From the NCBI RefSeq assembly GCF_014697025.1, contig NZ_JACJRC010000003.1, positions 124,001 through 188,000 of the forward strand: a DNA stretch of 64,000 nt, written 5' to 3'. Positions within the stretch are counted from its first letter, which is position 1. Every line of letters starts with the position of its first letter. The notes below the pieces were generated by a model. That model ran no database searches and was not told the DNA's origin. It saw only the letters and a list, made by a program, of their open reading frames with translations. Below, one piece after another: positions 53,930 to 63,159 of the stretch. Both the position numbers and the translations under genes were made by a program. This DNA is from Alkalinema sp. FACHB-956 (GTDB lineage: Bacteria > Cyanobacteriota > Cyanobacteriia > Leptolyngbyales > Leptolyngbyaceae).

Positions 53930-54439
53930 GAGCGGCTGCTTCCGGCACCTGCTTTCTGAAACAGGATTATTCTGGGCTGATTTACAGATTGATTGACAGA
54001 ATGTTTCGATCAAGTCTTCTAACAAGTCGCTTCCCTACCACCCTTTGTTCCCTTGCCTTGAGTTTGCAAACCTAAATTCGCAAACCTAAGTTCCCTAACT
54101 TAACGTCTAACTTGAATGTCCCAATTGAACGTCCAAAACAAGTATTTCCAGTCTTGAGTTCTTCCCTTGTTCCTTTGTCATCCGTTGGTTCCGTTACAAT
54201 CTAGCTTATCTGTCTAGCTTGTCTGTCTGAATTGAATACTGGACTGGATCATTGCAGAAAGAATGGATTTCATCTTCAACAGAGTTTCGGGGTAAAAGTA
54301 GCTGCTTATAAGCTTTTGAGGCTTAGTAATAGACCGATCGAACCGTTGAAAAGTCCATTCTTTCTCCCCTGTCAGTCTTGCTCTACCTTGCTTTGTTTCA
54401 ACCTTGTCTTGTTCACCTTTTTAATTACTTTGAGCAGTT
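53930..54439. other. 510 bp spacer, weak repeats only
   Basis: CGCAAACCTAA/CCTAACTTAACGTCTAACTTGAA units (about 54066-54125) and TCTGTCTAGCTTG x2 (about 54208-54230) are visible. An open frame at 54232-54480 overlaps the nuclease start and has no coding character. Confidence 0.5.
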
Positions 54440-55231
54440 ATGACCTACCACATCTCTGCTACGAAGTTGAAGGCATATAAACGTTGTCCCTATGCCTACT
54501 ACTTACGTTACGAACGGCGTGTTGGCTCCAATGAATGCTATGGATCGGCAGCGTTGGGTACAGCGTTGCACCAAGCCTTAGCACAGTGTTATCGCGATTG
54601 GCATTCTAGCGATCGTATACCTGATTGGGGCTGGTTTAGTGCAGCGTGGGATCAATTTTCCATGGGCTTGACCAACGGTCAGATTCTGGAGGGTCGGGGG
54701 ATTCTTGAACGCTATTATCAAACGTTCATCGCCAACCAAATGTCCCTCAATCAACCGCTAGCCGTGGAAGGCAAAATCCAAGCCAAGCTTCAGGTGGAAA
54801 ATGTAGAGTTTACGATTTCCGGACGGTACGATCGCATTGATTATCTCGCCGATGGATTGGAGTTAATTGACTACAAATCCGCCCGCGATGTTAAGTTACC
54901 CGATGCCGAAGAAGTCGATCTGCAAATTGGACTATATTACTTGGCTCTGGAGCAAACCTATCAGCAAAGCTTAAAGTACCTCAGCCTGCTGTTCCTGCGA
55001 ACGGGGGAAAAGGTGCAATATAAAGCAACCCAACGCCATAAACGCAAAGTCAAGAAAATTATTTCCGACCTTGCCATGGAACTGCGCCACGATCGGACTT
55101 GGCAACCCCAACCCGGTTCCCAATGTGCCCGTTGTGCCTATGCTGGATACTGCGCGGCGGTGACCTGTTCTCCCAATCCTGTGCCACCCTGTGAGCGGCT
55201 TCAAGGACTCCAGCTTGCCATTAGTTTTTAG
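54440..55231 (+). CDS. RecB-like PD-(D/E)XK nuclease with an Fe-S cluster motif
   Basis: The 263-residue nuclease has the RecB-family residues His44, Asp131 (GRYDRID), Asp144-x-Lys146 (LIDYKSA) and Gln162-xxx-Tyr166. Four Cys in the Cas4/AddB arrangement are present: Cys16 (KRCPYAYYLRY) and Cys229-xx-Cys232-x5-Cys238. Such enzymes cut single-stranded DNA ends. There are no CRISPR genes, so it is not a Cas4 in context; it is probably a stand-alone repair nuclease. It starts at ATG 54440. A perfect terminator follows. Confidence 0.92.
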   Translation: MTYHISATKLKAYKRCPYAYYLRYERRVGSNECYGSAALGTALHQALAQCYRDWHSSDRIPDWGWFSAAWDQFSMGLTNGQILEGRGILERYYQTFIANQMSLNQPLAVEGKIQAKLQVENVEFTISGRYDRIDYLADGLELIDYKSARDVKLPDAEEVDLQIGLYYLALEQTYQQSLKYLSLLFLRTGEKVQYKATQRHKRKVKKIISDLAMELRHDRTWQPQPGSQCARCAYAGYCAAVTCSPNPVPPCERLQGLQLAISF

Positions 55232-55269
55232 ATCGTTGATTTTACAATTATAAGAATTACGTTCTCATC

Positions 55270-55300
55270 ACCCATGCATTCGATAATGCATGGGTTTTGT
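55270..55300 (+). terminator. Intrinsic terminator after the Fe-S nuclease gene
   Basis: ACCCATGCATT (55270-55280), loop CGAT, AATGCATGGGT (55285-55295), then TTTTG. The stem is a perfect 11 bp. Two copies of ATGGGGAATTCG follow (about 55323-55355). Confidence 0.9.
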
Positions 55301-55338
55301 ATTGATTTATTGGGTATTTACTAATGGGGAATTCGTAT

Positions 55339-56238
55339 TTATTCATGGGGAATTCGATAGAGTTCCTTGGATTCTACGATCGTCCCCTCTGCCGTCACCC
55401 AAACCAATTGGCATTGCTGGACAACTCCCGATGCGATCGTCACTAGAGAGAAATTCCGTAGTATTCCCTGAGCTGTCTGCCGCCAACGTGGTGCACAGGC
55501 TGCATTGAGGTACACCGACTGCTCCTGGGTATGAATCACCCGCCGGGTGCGATCGGGCGCAATCCGCAAACTGTGGTGCATATGGCCAAACGTAACCAGC
55601 GACACCTGTTTCCCTAGGGCAGGAACCTTCGACAACATCACTTCAAAATCCCTATCCCCATAGTCTCCCCCCGCTGGATACCAATCCTTTCCGCAGGGAT
55701 CCTCCGGTTGATCACCCATTCCCGCAGGCCCGTTGTGACCCACAAAAATTAAATGATCGCAGGTTGTCTGCTCCACCACGGCCACCATTCGATCGATCGA
55801 CTCCTCAAAACTCCGGACATCAAAGCGCTTGCGATAAAATTTGCGGTGTTTCCACTTCACGCCCCCCCAACTGAAAGGCCGCACGCCCACGACGCTAATG
55901 CCCCAAGCAGGAAAATCCAACTTGCCATAGCCCACGAACGCTTCACCCAGTAAATCAATCTGCATCTGCACCCGATCTTCTGCATGACGATCGTAGGGAC
56001 AGCGCGATCGGCCCCAGGAACTCGCTGAATACCAAGCATCATGATTGCCTAAATTCACGGCCTTCGGTAAGTCCAGCGAGGCCACCTTTTGCACAACTTC
56101 GATCGCTTCGTTGCCAAAGTCACCAACAAATAAAACTAAATCTACGCCCAAGCCTTTGAGTGCCGTGTGATCCGCTTCTTCCCACTGATCATGGACATCC
56201 CCAACAACCGCAATTTTAATGCAATTCCCGATGGTCAT
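55339..56238 (-). CDS. Metallophosphoesterase, TIGR04168-like
   Basis: The 299-residue protein has the calcineurin-like metal motifs: GDVHDQW (10-16 region), FVGDFGNE, LGNHDAWY, FVGHNGPAG and TFGHMHHSLR. These match the TIGR04168 phosphoesterase group seen in cyanobacteria and plants. The substrate is unknown. It starts at ATG 56238. It converges with the nuclease gene. Confidence 0.88.
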   Translation of the reverse strand: MTIGNCIKIAVVGDVHDQWEEADHTALKGLGVDLVLFVGDFGNEAIEVVQKVASLDLPKAVNLGNHDAWYSASSWGRSRCPYDRHAEDRVQMQIDLLGEAFVGYGKLDFPAWGISVVGVRPFSWGGVKWKHRKFYRKRFDVRSFEESIDRMVAVVEQTTCDHLIFVGHNGPAGMGDQPEDPCGKDWYPAGGDYGDRDFEVMLSKVPALGKQVSLVTFGHMHHSLRIAPDRTRRVIHTQEQSVYLNAACAPRWRQTAQGILRNFSLVTIASGVVQQCQLVWVTAEGTIVESKELYRIPHE

Positions 56239-56329
56239 AGTGTTTCTCTAAACAATTGTTCCAGCAATCTTTCCGTCATATTTTTTAGATCTGTTTTTTG
56301 GACCTATCTTGTTCCCCATCGCGCACTGA

Positions 56330-57328
56330 TTAATCATTAATCCAAGTCGATCGCCAAGCGACCTGGGCTTCTGCAATCGATCGCTGCCGTTGCCGTTTAC
56401 GATAGTCTCGGCCCAATGCCTTCATTCGCTGGGTTACTTCGCGAAGCTTACGTCGCCAAACCATGGTTTCCGCATCGTTGAATTCCAGTTCTGCCAACCG
56501 TAACTGAACCGCAACAACATGCATCAGATTAGCGGGACGCTTGCTACTCTTTTCCCGTTTTTCCGGTGAACTTCCTGGCCCTTCCACCAACATTTGCACA
56601 ACATGGGGCAGTTTACCCATCGTTTCTGCACCTTCGGCGCGGGATGCGGCTTCTAAGACTGCATCCGGCAAGTTGGGAGAAATTAAACTGGCCCGTTGCA
56701 AAACCTGATTAACTTGGTGAGACAGTTGCCGTAACGTTTGTCGGGTCGATCGCTCCACATAGTCTTGCCAATTGAGCCATTGATCGATCGGGCTGGGAGG
56801 ACGTTGGGAGGCCACTGCCGAAGCTACCTCCGCCAGCAACGCCGCCAATTCTTGAGCTGGATCTTCCTTTGTTTCTGCTTCATTTTCTACTTCACTTTCG
56901 TCGTCGTCCGCATCATCATCATTATCATCATCGTCATGGAATTTTTCCGCTCTAGACTGACGGTCTTCCACCATGAACGATTCTTCAAGCAAGTCCGAAT
57001 CTTCCTCTAGGGATTGAATACGGAATGACGGTAACGCAGCGACTTCGCCGAGGGTGGGTAGTTGGGTTAATTGCGTAGCGGCCTGACGGGCGATCGATCG
57101 CACATCACTTTGCAACATTTCCCGCTGACTCACCGATAGCCGCAAAAATTCTTCCGGGAACCCTTCTGTGCACACATGGTAGGCCGCCAAAATCAACTGC
57201 TGGCGTGCATTTTTCTGCAATGCATCCAAATAACTAGCATAGGTCTGACGGAGGGTTTCACCCAGCTCTGCAACCTGCTTATCTAATTCCGCAAGGCTTT
57301 GATTCAGTTGCTCAATGGATGCTGCCAT
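56330..57328 (-). CDS. Conserved-type protein with an acidic linker, function unknown
   Basis: From ATG 57328 (332 residues) the protein has an N-terminal coiled coil and helical domain (about 1-90: QLNQSLAELDKQVAELGETL, YHVCTEGFPEEFLRLSV). An Asp/Glu-rich linker follows (about 105-165, including a run of nine acidic residues with one Asn), then a helical C-terminal domain (about 180-330) ending in a basic KRQRQRS stretch. I do not recognise a family. It is followed on the same strand by the phosphoesterase and preceded by cbiA. Such acidic linkers suggest contact with basic proteins or mimicry of DNA. Confidence 0.7.
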   Translation of the reverse strand: MAASIEQLNQSLAELDKQVAELGETLRQTYASYLDALQKNARQQLILAAYHVCTEGFPEEFLRLSVSQREMLQSDVRSIARQAATQLTQLPTLGEVAALPSFRIQSLEEDSDLLEESFMVEDRQSRAEKFHDDDDNDDDADDDESEVENEAETKEDPAQELAALLAEVASAVASQRPPSPIDQWLNWQDYVERSTRQTLRQLSHQVNQVLQRASLISPNLPDAVLEAASRAEGAETMGKLPHVVQMLVEGPGSSPEKREKSSKRPANLMHVVAVQLRLAELEFNDAETMVWRRKLREVTQRMKALGRDYRKRQRQRSIAEAQVAWRSTWIND

Positions 57329-57492
57329 GGACGGTTCTGGACTCTGAATGAACAATCTTTTCTAGGATAACGGTAGTCGATCGAGACAAGCAGCCCTTCA
57401 GCGTTTTTCTCCAGGTTTGAGGGCACGTTATTTTCCCTCACAGAAACCAAGCGCCCACGATCACAATCTCTCATCCTCAAAATCTCTCACTC

Positions 57493-58953
57493 TCAACTAG
57501 GCGAATGGCCCAAACAGCGCTGAAGAAACCGTCGAGGTAAATCCGGCGTGGTGCCCCAGTGCAAATGTAAATACGACGCATGTAAATTGGCCATTGCCCA
57601 GCCCTCCGCTTGCCCTTCCAGTGGATTCGTCGCGGGAGTCTCTGAATGTTGCTGTTCTGAATTCTGCTGGGCCGATCGCGCAAACGGAAATTGCGACCCT
57701 CCCGATCGAGCCGGGGTTACCTGGAGCGATCGCAAATGAAACAACGGTTGCGCCGATCGCCCCGTCACCTGCGATCGATGGAACTCATGACCTCGCAGCC
57801 GTTGCCCCGCTTGCACCAGAGCACTCGTCGCTTGTACCGTGGCCTCCCGGTAGCCCAACGTTAGCCGTTTGCCCATCACTGCATCCGTCGGCAACGTCCC
57901 CACCATGGCATGGCGCTGCCCCTCAAAATCGACGATCGCCTGACAGAGATACATCAAGCCACCACATTCCCCATAGGTCGGCAGTCCCTGGGCGATCGCC
58001 TGTCCCACGGCCTGCCGTGCTGCGGCATTGTCCGCCAGTTCTGCCGCAAACATTTCCGGAAAGCCCCCGCCAAAATACAGCCCCTGGCAATCCGGTCGTG
58101 GCCCATCCCGCAGCGGACTCCAAGGCACCAGTTCCGCACCCAAGGCCGTCAGCAACTCTAAATTATCGGCATAGTAAAAACTGAAGGCCGGATCCTGGGC
58201 GATCGCTAATCGCACGGGTTGGGGGAGGGGCTCCACTTCAGGCAGATCAGACGGTTCGATCGACGAGGCCAACGGCGAATTCTCGACCAATGGCAATAGT
58301 TTTTCCCAATCAAAACAACGCAAACCCAAGACCGCCAAACGATCGAGAATCTCCGTCAACTGCGGCAATTCCGCCGTTGGCACCAACCCTAAATGCCGAT
58401 CGGGCAGATGGATCTGATCCTCCCGTCGCAACACCCCCACAATCGGCAGGTTTAACGGTTCCAGCGCCGCCATCAGTAATTCCAAATGGCGATCGCTGCC
58501 CACCTGATTCAGCACCAGACCCGCCACATTCACCGCCGGGTCAAACGTCCGATACCCCTGTACCAGCGCCGCGATCGATTGGGACACACTGCGGCAATTC
58601 ACCACCAGCACCACGGGCAACCCCAACACCTTCGCCACATGGGCCGTACTGCCATAGCCCTGCGGAGCCGCCGCCCCATCAAACAGCCCCATCACCCCTT
58701 CTACGATGCTGTGGGGGATGGCCTGCGATCGTCGCCCATAGGATTGCCGCACGTAGGTTTCAGAAGTCAGTACCGGATCCAAGTTATAGCAAGCGCGCCC
58801 AGTCACAGCCCGGTGAAACATCGGATCAATATAGTCCGGCCCCACTTTAAACGACTGCACCGCCAATTGCTTCTGCCGCAACGCCGCCAGCATCGCCAGC
58901 GTCACCGTTGTCTTGCCACTGCCACTGCGATCGCCCGCAATAATAACACCCAT
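57493..58953 (-). CDS. cbiA: Cobyrinate a,c-diamide synthase (CbiA/CobB)
   Basis: The 486-residue enzyme amidates cobyrinic acid at positions a and c with ATP and glutamine in cobalamin synthesis. The dethiobiotin-synthase-like part has the P-loop GDRSGSGKTT (7-16) and KVGPDYIDPMFH; the class I glutaminase part has Cys330 in TYGECGGLMYL and the His-containing ASYLHLHWG. An insert of about 45 residues, rich in Ser, Gln and Pro, precedes that His region. ATG 58953 has GGAGAAAGG upstream; the frame extends to 59049 but would overlap the divergent HerA gene. Confidence 0.93.
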   Translation of the reverse strand: MGVIIAGDRSGSGKTTVTLAMLAALRQKQLAVQSFKVGPDYIDPMFHRAVTGRACYNLDPVLTSETYVRQSYGRRSQAIPHSIVEGVMGLFDGAAAPQGYGSTAHVAKVLGLPVVLVVNCRSVSQSIAALVQGYRTFDPAVNVAGLVLNQVGSDRHLELLMAALEPLNLPIVGVLRREDQIHLPDRHLGLVPTAELPQLTEILDRLAVLGLRCFDWEKLLPLVENSPLASSIEPSDLPEVEPLPQPVRLAIAQDPAFSFYYADNLELLTALGAELVPWSPLRDGPRPDCQGLYFGGGFPEMFAAELADNAAARQAVGQAIAQGLPTYGECGGLMYLCQAIVDFEGQRHAMVGTLPTDAVMGKRLTLGYREATVQATSALVQAGQRLRGHEFHRSQVTGRSAQPLFHLRSLQVTPARSGGSQFPFARSAQQNSEQQHSETPATNPLEGQAEGWAMANLHASYLHLHWGTTPDLPRRFLQRCLGHSPS

Positions 58954-59013
58954 ACCTTTCTCCAAAGTCCCAGACCATGCTACCCTAAAGCCTGATGGTA
59001 CATCTGCTCTGCC

Positions 59014-60786
59014 ATGCATCCCGAAAAACCCCTCGGTTCTGTTATTCAAGGCTCCCTCAGCAAAGGGTTAGAAGTTCGCCTCCATGCCGATGTGTCGGTG
59101 GAAGAAATGCGGGTGGGCAAGTTTTTGGTTGTCCAGGGTAGCCGATCGCGCTTTTTCTGCATGTTGACCGATGTAACCTTGGGCACCGCCAGCCAACGGA
59201 TCCTCGCTAATCCCCCCGATCCGGCAAATACCTTTTTGCAGGAAGTGCTGGCAGGCAGCGGCACCTACGGCACGATCGAACTCGCTCCGATGCTCATGAT
59301 TAACGACGAGAAGCGTAGGGACAGTCCCGCGATCGCGGAGAATACCGCTGAAACAACCTCTGCTAAAAAATCCGCCAAAGCTAAGGCCAAAATTCCCAAC
59401 ACCCGATCTACCGTTGCCGCCGCATCCTACCAGCCCAACACCAACGCCGATATTGAACTCCTGCCCGTTAAAACCATTCCCAGCCACTTCAGCCAAGTGT
59501 ATGACGCCAGCGATCGGGACTTCCGCGCCGTCTTTGGTTGGGAAGACGACCCCCACCGCCGCAACTTTGCCATTGGGGAACCGATCGACATGGCTGTGCC
59601 CATCTGCCTGGATCTCGATCGCTTTGTGGAACGGAGTAATGGGGTCTTTGGCAAATCGGGCACGGGGAAATCCTTCCTAACTCGCTTGCTTCTGGCGGGC
59701 GTGGTGCGCAAACAGGCCGCCGTGAATCTAATTTTCGACATGCACTCGGAGTATGGCTGGGAAGCGACCCGCGAAGGTAAAGCCTTTAGTACCGTGAAGG
59801 GATTATGCCAATTGTTTCCTGGCAAAGTCGAAATTTTTACCCTCGACCCCGATTCCACTAAACGGCGCGGGGTGCGCAATGCCCAGGAACTCTACATCGG
59901 CTACGACCAAATCGAAGTGGAAGATTTGGCGTTGGTGCGGGGAGAATTGAATCTCTCGGAAACCAGCTTGGAAAATGCGGTGATCCTGCGCAACGAATTT
60001 GGCAAAGGTTGGATCAATCGCCTCCTGACGATGAGCAATGAAGAAATCCAGGAATTCTGCGAAGTCAAGATGGGGAACAAATCTTCCATCATGGCCCTGC
60101 AACGCAAACTAATTCGGCTGGAGTCGTTGAAATACATTCGCAATTCCTGTCCCCATAACTATGTCGCCCAGGTGTTGGAATGCATTGAAGCAGGGAAGCA
60201 CGTTGTCATTGAGTTCGGTTCCCAATCCAACCTGCTCTCCTATATGTTGGCGACCAATATCATTGCCCGCCGTATCCATGCCGCCTATGTGCGGAAAGCT
60301 GAACATTTTTTGCAAACCAAAAACATTGACGATCGCCCCCGTCAATTAATGATTACGATCGAAGAAGCCCACCGTTTTCTCGATCCAGCCACCGTTGGGC
60401 AAACGATTTTCGGCACGATCGCGCGGGAAATGCGCAAATACTTTGTCACGCTGCTGGTGGTCGATCAGCGGCCTTCCGGCATTGACAACGAAGTCATGTC
60501 GCAAATTGGAACTCGGATTACCGCACTGCTCAACGACGAAAAGGATATCGATGCCATTTTCACCGGGGTTTCCGGCGGCCAAGCCCTGCGATCGGTGCTG
60601 GCCAAACTAGACTCCAAACAACAGGCCCTCATCCTGGGTCACGCGGTTCCCATGCCCGTGGTCATCCGCACCCGCCCCTACGACGAAGCCTTCTATGCCG
60701 CGATCGGCGATACCGACTGGGCTAGCCTTGAAGATGAAGCGGTGCTCAAAGCAGCCCTGGCAGCCAAAGCTGATTTGGGGTTTTAG
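59014..60786 (+). CDS. HerA-type hexameric DNA translocase (DUF87 ATPase)
   Basis: The 590-residue ATPase has an N-terminal HAS-barrel (about 5-95) and a Lys/Ala-rich linker (105-135). The HerA/FtsK core has Walker A GKSGTGKS (213-220), Walker B LMITIEEAHRFL (Glu450/Glu451) and VVDQRPSGIDNEVMSQIGTRI with the arginine-finger region. HerA pumps or unwinds DNA for end resection, normally with a NurA nuclease, or acts in defence with other effectors. No NurA is beside it. It is divergent from cbiA with 60 bp between starts; ATG 59014. Confidence 0.9.
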   Translation: MHPEKPLGSVIQGSLSKGLEVRLHADVSVEEMRVGKFLVVQGSRSRFFCMLTDVTLGTASQRILANPPDPANTFLQEVLAGSGTYGTIELAPMLMINDEKRRDSPAIAENTAETTSAKKSAKAKAKIPNTRSTVAAASYQPNTNADIELLPVKTIPSHFSQVYDASDRDFRAVFGWEDDPHRRNFAIGEPIDMAVPICLDLDRFVERSNGVFGKSGTGKSFLTRLLLAGVVRKQAAVNLIFDMHSEYGWEATREGKAFSTVKGLCQLFPGKVEIFTLDPDSTKRRGVRNAQELYIGYDQIEVEDLALVRGELNLSETSLENAVILRNEFGKGWINRLLTMSNEEIQEFCEVKMGNKSSIMALQRKLIRLESLKYIRNSCPHNYVAQVLECIEAGKHVVIEFGSQSNLLSYMLATNIIARRIHAAYVRKAEHFLQTKNIDDRPRQLMITIEEAHRFLDPATVGQTIFGTIAREMRKYFVTLLVVDQRPSGIDNEVMSQIGTRITALLNDEKDIDAIFTGVSGGQALRSVLAKLDSKQQALILGHAVPMPVVIRTRPYDEAFYAAIGDTDWASLEDEAVLKAALAAKADLGF

Positions 60787-62047
60787 TCAGCCGCAATCTC
60801 CCGCCAACCTCGATCGCAGCATAGCCCCTCAATCGCAAACTACGCTGTCAAATCAAACTTTGCCAGAAATCAAACTTTGCCAGAAATCAAACCGTGTCGA
60901 ATCCAACCGCGTCAAATCCAGCCTAGGGATTGACTCTTGTAGTACCCTGTAATACAATTAGACCATAGTAGTTTCAAGCCGTTTTCCACCGAATCCCGAT
61001 CGAAAACCAACCCAGGAATCATCCTTTCCCACCAGTCACTTTTGTTTTGTTAGGTTAATTCCAGGTTAATTGTGTGTGAGATTTAGTGCCATTTTTGAGT
61101 GCCATTTTTTTAGCACCATTGAAGCATCTTCATACTTGCTCCACTCAGTTTTCAGAGGATCACTTTAGGAACTTTTTGTAGATAGAAATCTGTCTCCATC
61201 TCAAGTGCGTATTCTGGTGTGTCACACTCCAGTCACATTCTTGCTACATGGAAACCACGTAGGTCATCTATGCTAAAGCTACCGATTATTACCCCGTTAT
61301 TGCAGGGTGTACTAAGGAGGTCAAAACCTTGATAGAAGAGACTTTCCAGCCATGGGCGATTTCCAAGTTCAGGTAGAGGAATCCCTACTGAATTGCCCCT
61401 GATAGGGTTCGGTTGTCCCATAGCGTCCAGAGCATTAAATTGCGATGATGAAGTGACCTAAAACGGAATGCTAGAGATATTTAATAGGTTGCAATCGAAT
61501 ATTTCTATTCAAGAAATGTTTTGTCTGACTGGGCATTGAGATCGGGCAACACAAGGCAATCTACCCATGCCCATTCATCGCTTAGCCAACCTAACTAGCA
61601 CCTCCGCTTTCGCTTCGTTATCTCTAGGATCCTTCAGAATAGGCACATTTACTCTCTTTACTGGCTTCAAGTTTTGTAATATGATTAACTCATACTCATT
61701 TCGACTTCGTTTATCATTATTTGCCTAGAGGTTGCCCAATATGAAACAGAAGTCTGAATCTCGCACCCTCCGATTTGGGGGTGCAGGCATGAAATCTTCA
61801 TTGAGTCCCATGCTTGAGTCACGCACTTGAGTTCCATACTTGAGTCACATACTTGAGTCACACTTTTGACTGTCGCAAATTGTCTCCTCACTGGTTAGAG
61901 TTAGTCGCAGATTACTGAATCGTTTTCGCTGAAAGTGCTCTGTAGAACTCAATGCTTTTTTGAATATGTCCACCCTCTGAATGCGTTAGTGAGGTCTTTG
62001 ATCCCTCTGGAGTCGTCCTCTATTTCCTGTTACGGAGTTTTGCCACC
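60787..62047. other. 1.26 kb gene-free region before the sigma factor gene
   Basis: A 17 bp repeat AAATCAAACTTTGCCAG (two and a half copies, 60850-60893) follows the HerA gene. CTTGAGTCACATA-type units occupy about 61800-61862. On the complementary strand, 61233-61421 and 61575-61724 (the latter without an ATG) translate to protein-like sequence but show no start signals; they may be relics. The sigma promoter should be near 61900-62020, but I cannot define it. Confidence 0.5.
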
Positions 62048-63031
62048 ATGACCACTGCCACTTCCAAAACAACCCATCCCAGCCCAACTTACACGGCAGA
62101 TATGGTGCGGACGTATCTGCATGAGATTGGTCGTGTACCCATGCTGACCCACGAGCAAGAAATTGTTTATGGTAAGCAGGTGCAGCAAATGATGGCCTTA
62201 CAAGACCAAAAGGCCAACCTTGCTAAGACGTTGGATCATGAACCGAGCGATCGCGAATTAGCCGATCACGCTCAGATTAATGAGACGGAAATCAAGAACA
62301 TCTTCCAGCGGGGTCGGCGAGCCAAGCAGAAGATGATTGAAGCCAACCTGCGCCTCGTGGTGTCGATCGCGAAGAAGTACCAAAAGCGCAACTTAGAGTT
62401 CCTGGATTTGATTCAAGAAGGCTCCCTGGGCTTGGAACGGGGGGTGGAGAAATATGATCCCACCCGAGGTTACAAGTTCTCGACTTACGCCTACTGGTGG
62501 ATTCGTCAAGCCATCACCCGCGCGATCGCCCAACAGAGCCGCACCATTCGTCTGCCTATCCACATCACCGAAAAGCTGAACAAAATTAAACGGGTTCAGC
62601 GAGAACTGGCACAAACGCTAGGCCGCAGCCCCAGTGTGGCAGAGATCTCCGCTGAGTTAGACTTGGCTCCGGAGGAAATTCGGGATTATCTGATCATGGC
62701 CCGTCAGCCTGTCTCGCTTGATTTACGGGTGGGCGACAACCAAGACACCGAGTTGCAAGAGTTGCTAGAGGATGATGGCGCATCGCCGGAGATTTACACC
62801 ACTCAAGAGCTACTGCGCCAAGACCTGCATAACTTGCTGGCAGATCTAACCCCTCAACAGCGGGAGGTTCTGATGCTGCGCTACGGCTTAGAGGATGGCA
62901 TTGAGCGATCGCTGGCCAAAGTGGGCGAACAGTTGAACCTCAGCCGGGAGCGGGTGCGGCAACTGGAGCGGCAGGCATTGGATCACCTCCGTCGCCGCAA
63001 AGCCATGGTGCGGGAATATCTGGCTAGTTAA
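62048..63031 (+). CDS. Group 2 RNA polymerase sigma-70 factor
   Basis: The 327-residue factor lacks region 1.1 but has region 1.2 (YTADMVRTYLHEIGRVPMLTHEQEI), region 2 (EANLRLVVSIAKKYQKRNLEFLDLIQEGSLGLERGVEKYDPTRGYKFSTYAYWWIRQAI, split here across 98-155), region 3 and region 4.2 (LAKVGEQLNLSRERVRQLERQAL). This is the SigB/C/D-type group of cyanobacteria, used in stress, light or nutrient responses; which one cannot be told from sequence alone. It starts at ATG 62048 with CGGAG upstream. An intrinsic terminator follows about 100 bp after the stop. Confidence 0.93.
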   Translation: MTTATSKTTHPSPTYTADMVRTYLHEIGRVPMLTHEQEIVYGKQVQQMMALQDQKANLAKTLDHEPSDRELADHAQINETEIKNIFQRGRRAKQKMIEANLRLVVSIAKKYQKRNLEFLDLIQEGSLGLERGVEKYDPTRGYKFSTYAYWWIRQAITRAIAQQSRTIRLPIHITEKLNKIKRVQRELAQTLGRSPSVAEISAELDLAPEEIRDYLIMARQPVSLDLRVGDNQDTELQELLEDDGASPEIYTTQELLRQDLHNLLADLTPQQREVLMLRYGLEDGIERSLAKVGEQLNLSRERVRQLERQALDHLRRRKAMVREYLAS

Positions 63032-63050
63032 ACCCGCTAGTTCGACCAAC

Positions 63051-63084
63051 GTTACGCACGAAGTTACGCACGAAGTTACGCGAA
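63051..63084. repeat. Tandem repeat, 12 bp x 2.8
   Basis: GTTACGCACGAA twice, then GTTACGCGAA, lying between the sigma factor stop codon and its terminator, so it would be transcribed as part of the 3' leader. Confidence 0.85.
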
Positions 63085-63128
63085 AGGGCCAGCACTCAGC
63101 TGACCATCCATTACAACCACACCTAACG

Positions 63129-63152
63129 AGGAGCGCGATCGCGCTCCTTTTT
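63129..63152 (+). terminator. Intrinsic terminator after the sigma factor gene
   Basis: AGGAGCGCG and CGCGCTCCT flank AT (effectively a CGATCG loop), followed by TTTTT. As with the ylqD-type terminator, the stem centre is a HIP1 octamer. Confidence 0.85.
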
Positions 63153-63159
63153 CGATCTT

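Noticed and set aside
54440-55231. Considered as cas4 of a CRISPR system
   Set aside because: Residues fit Cas4/AddB, but there is no repeat array and no other cas gene in the window; the protein is also longer than typical Cas4.
58290-58995. Long frames antisense to cbiA (Pro- and Arg-rich)
   Set aside because: They are shadows of a GC-rich coding gene with clear motifs on the other strand.
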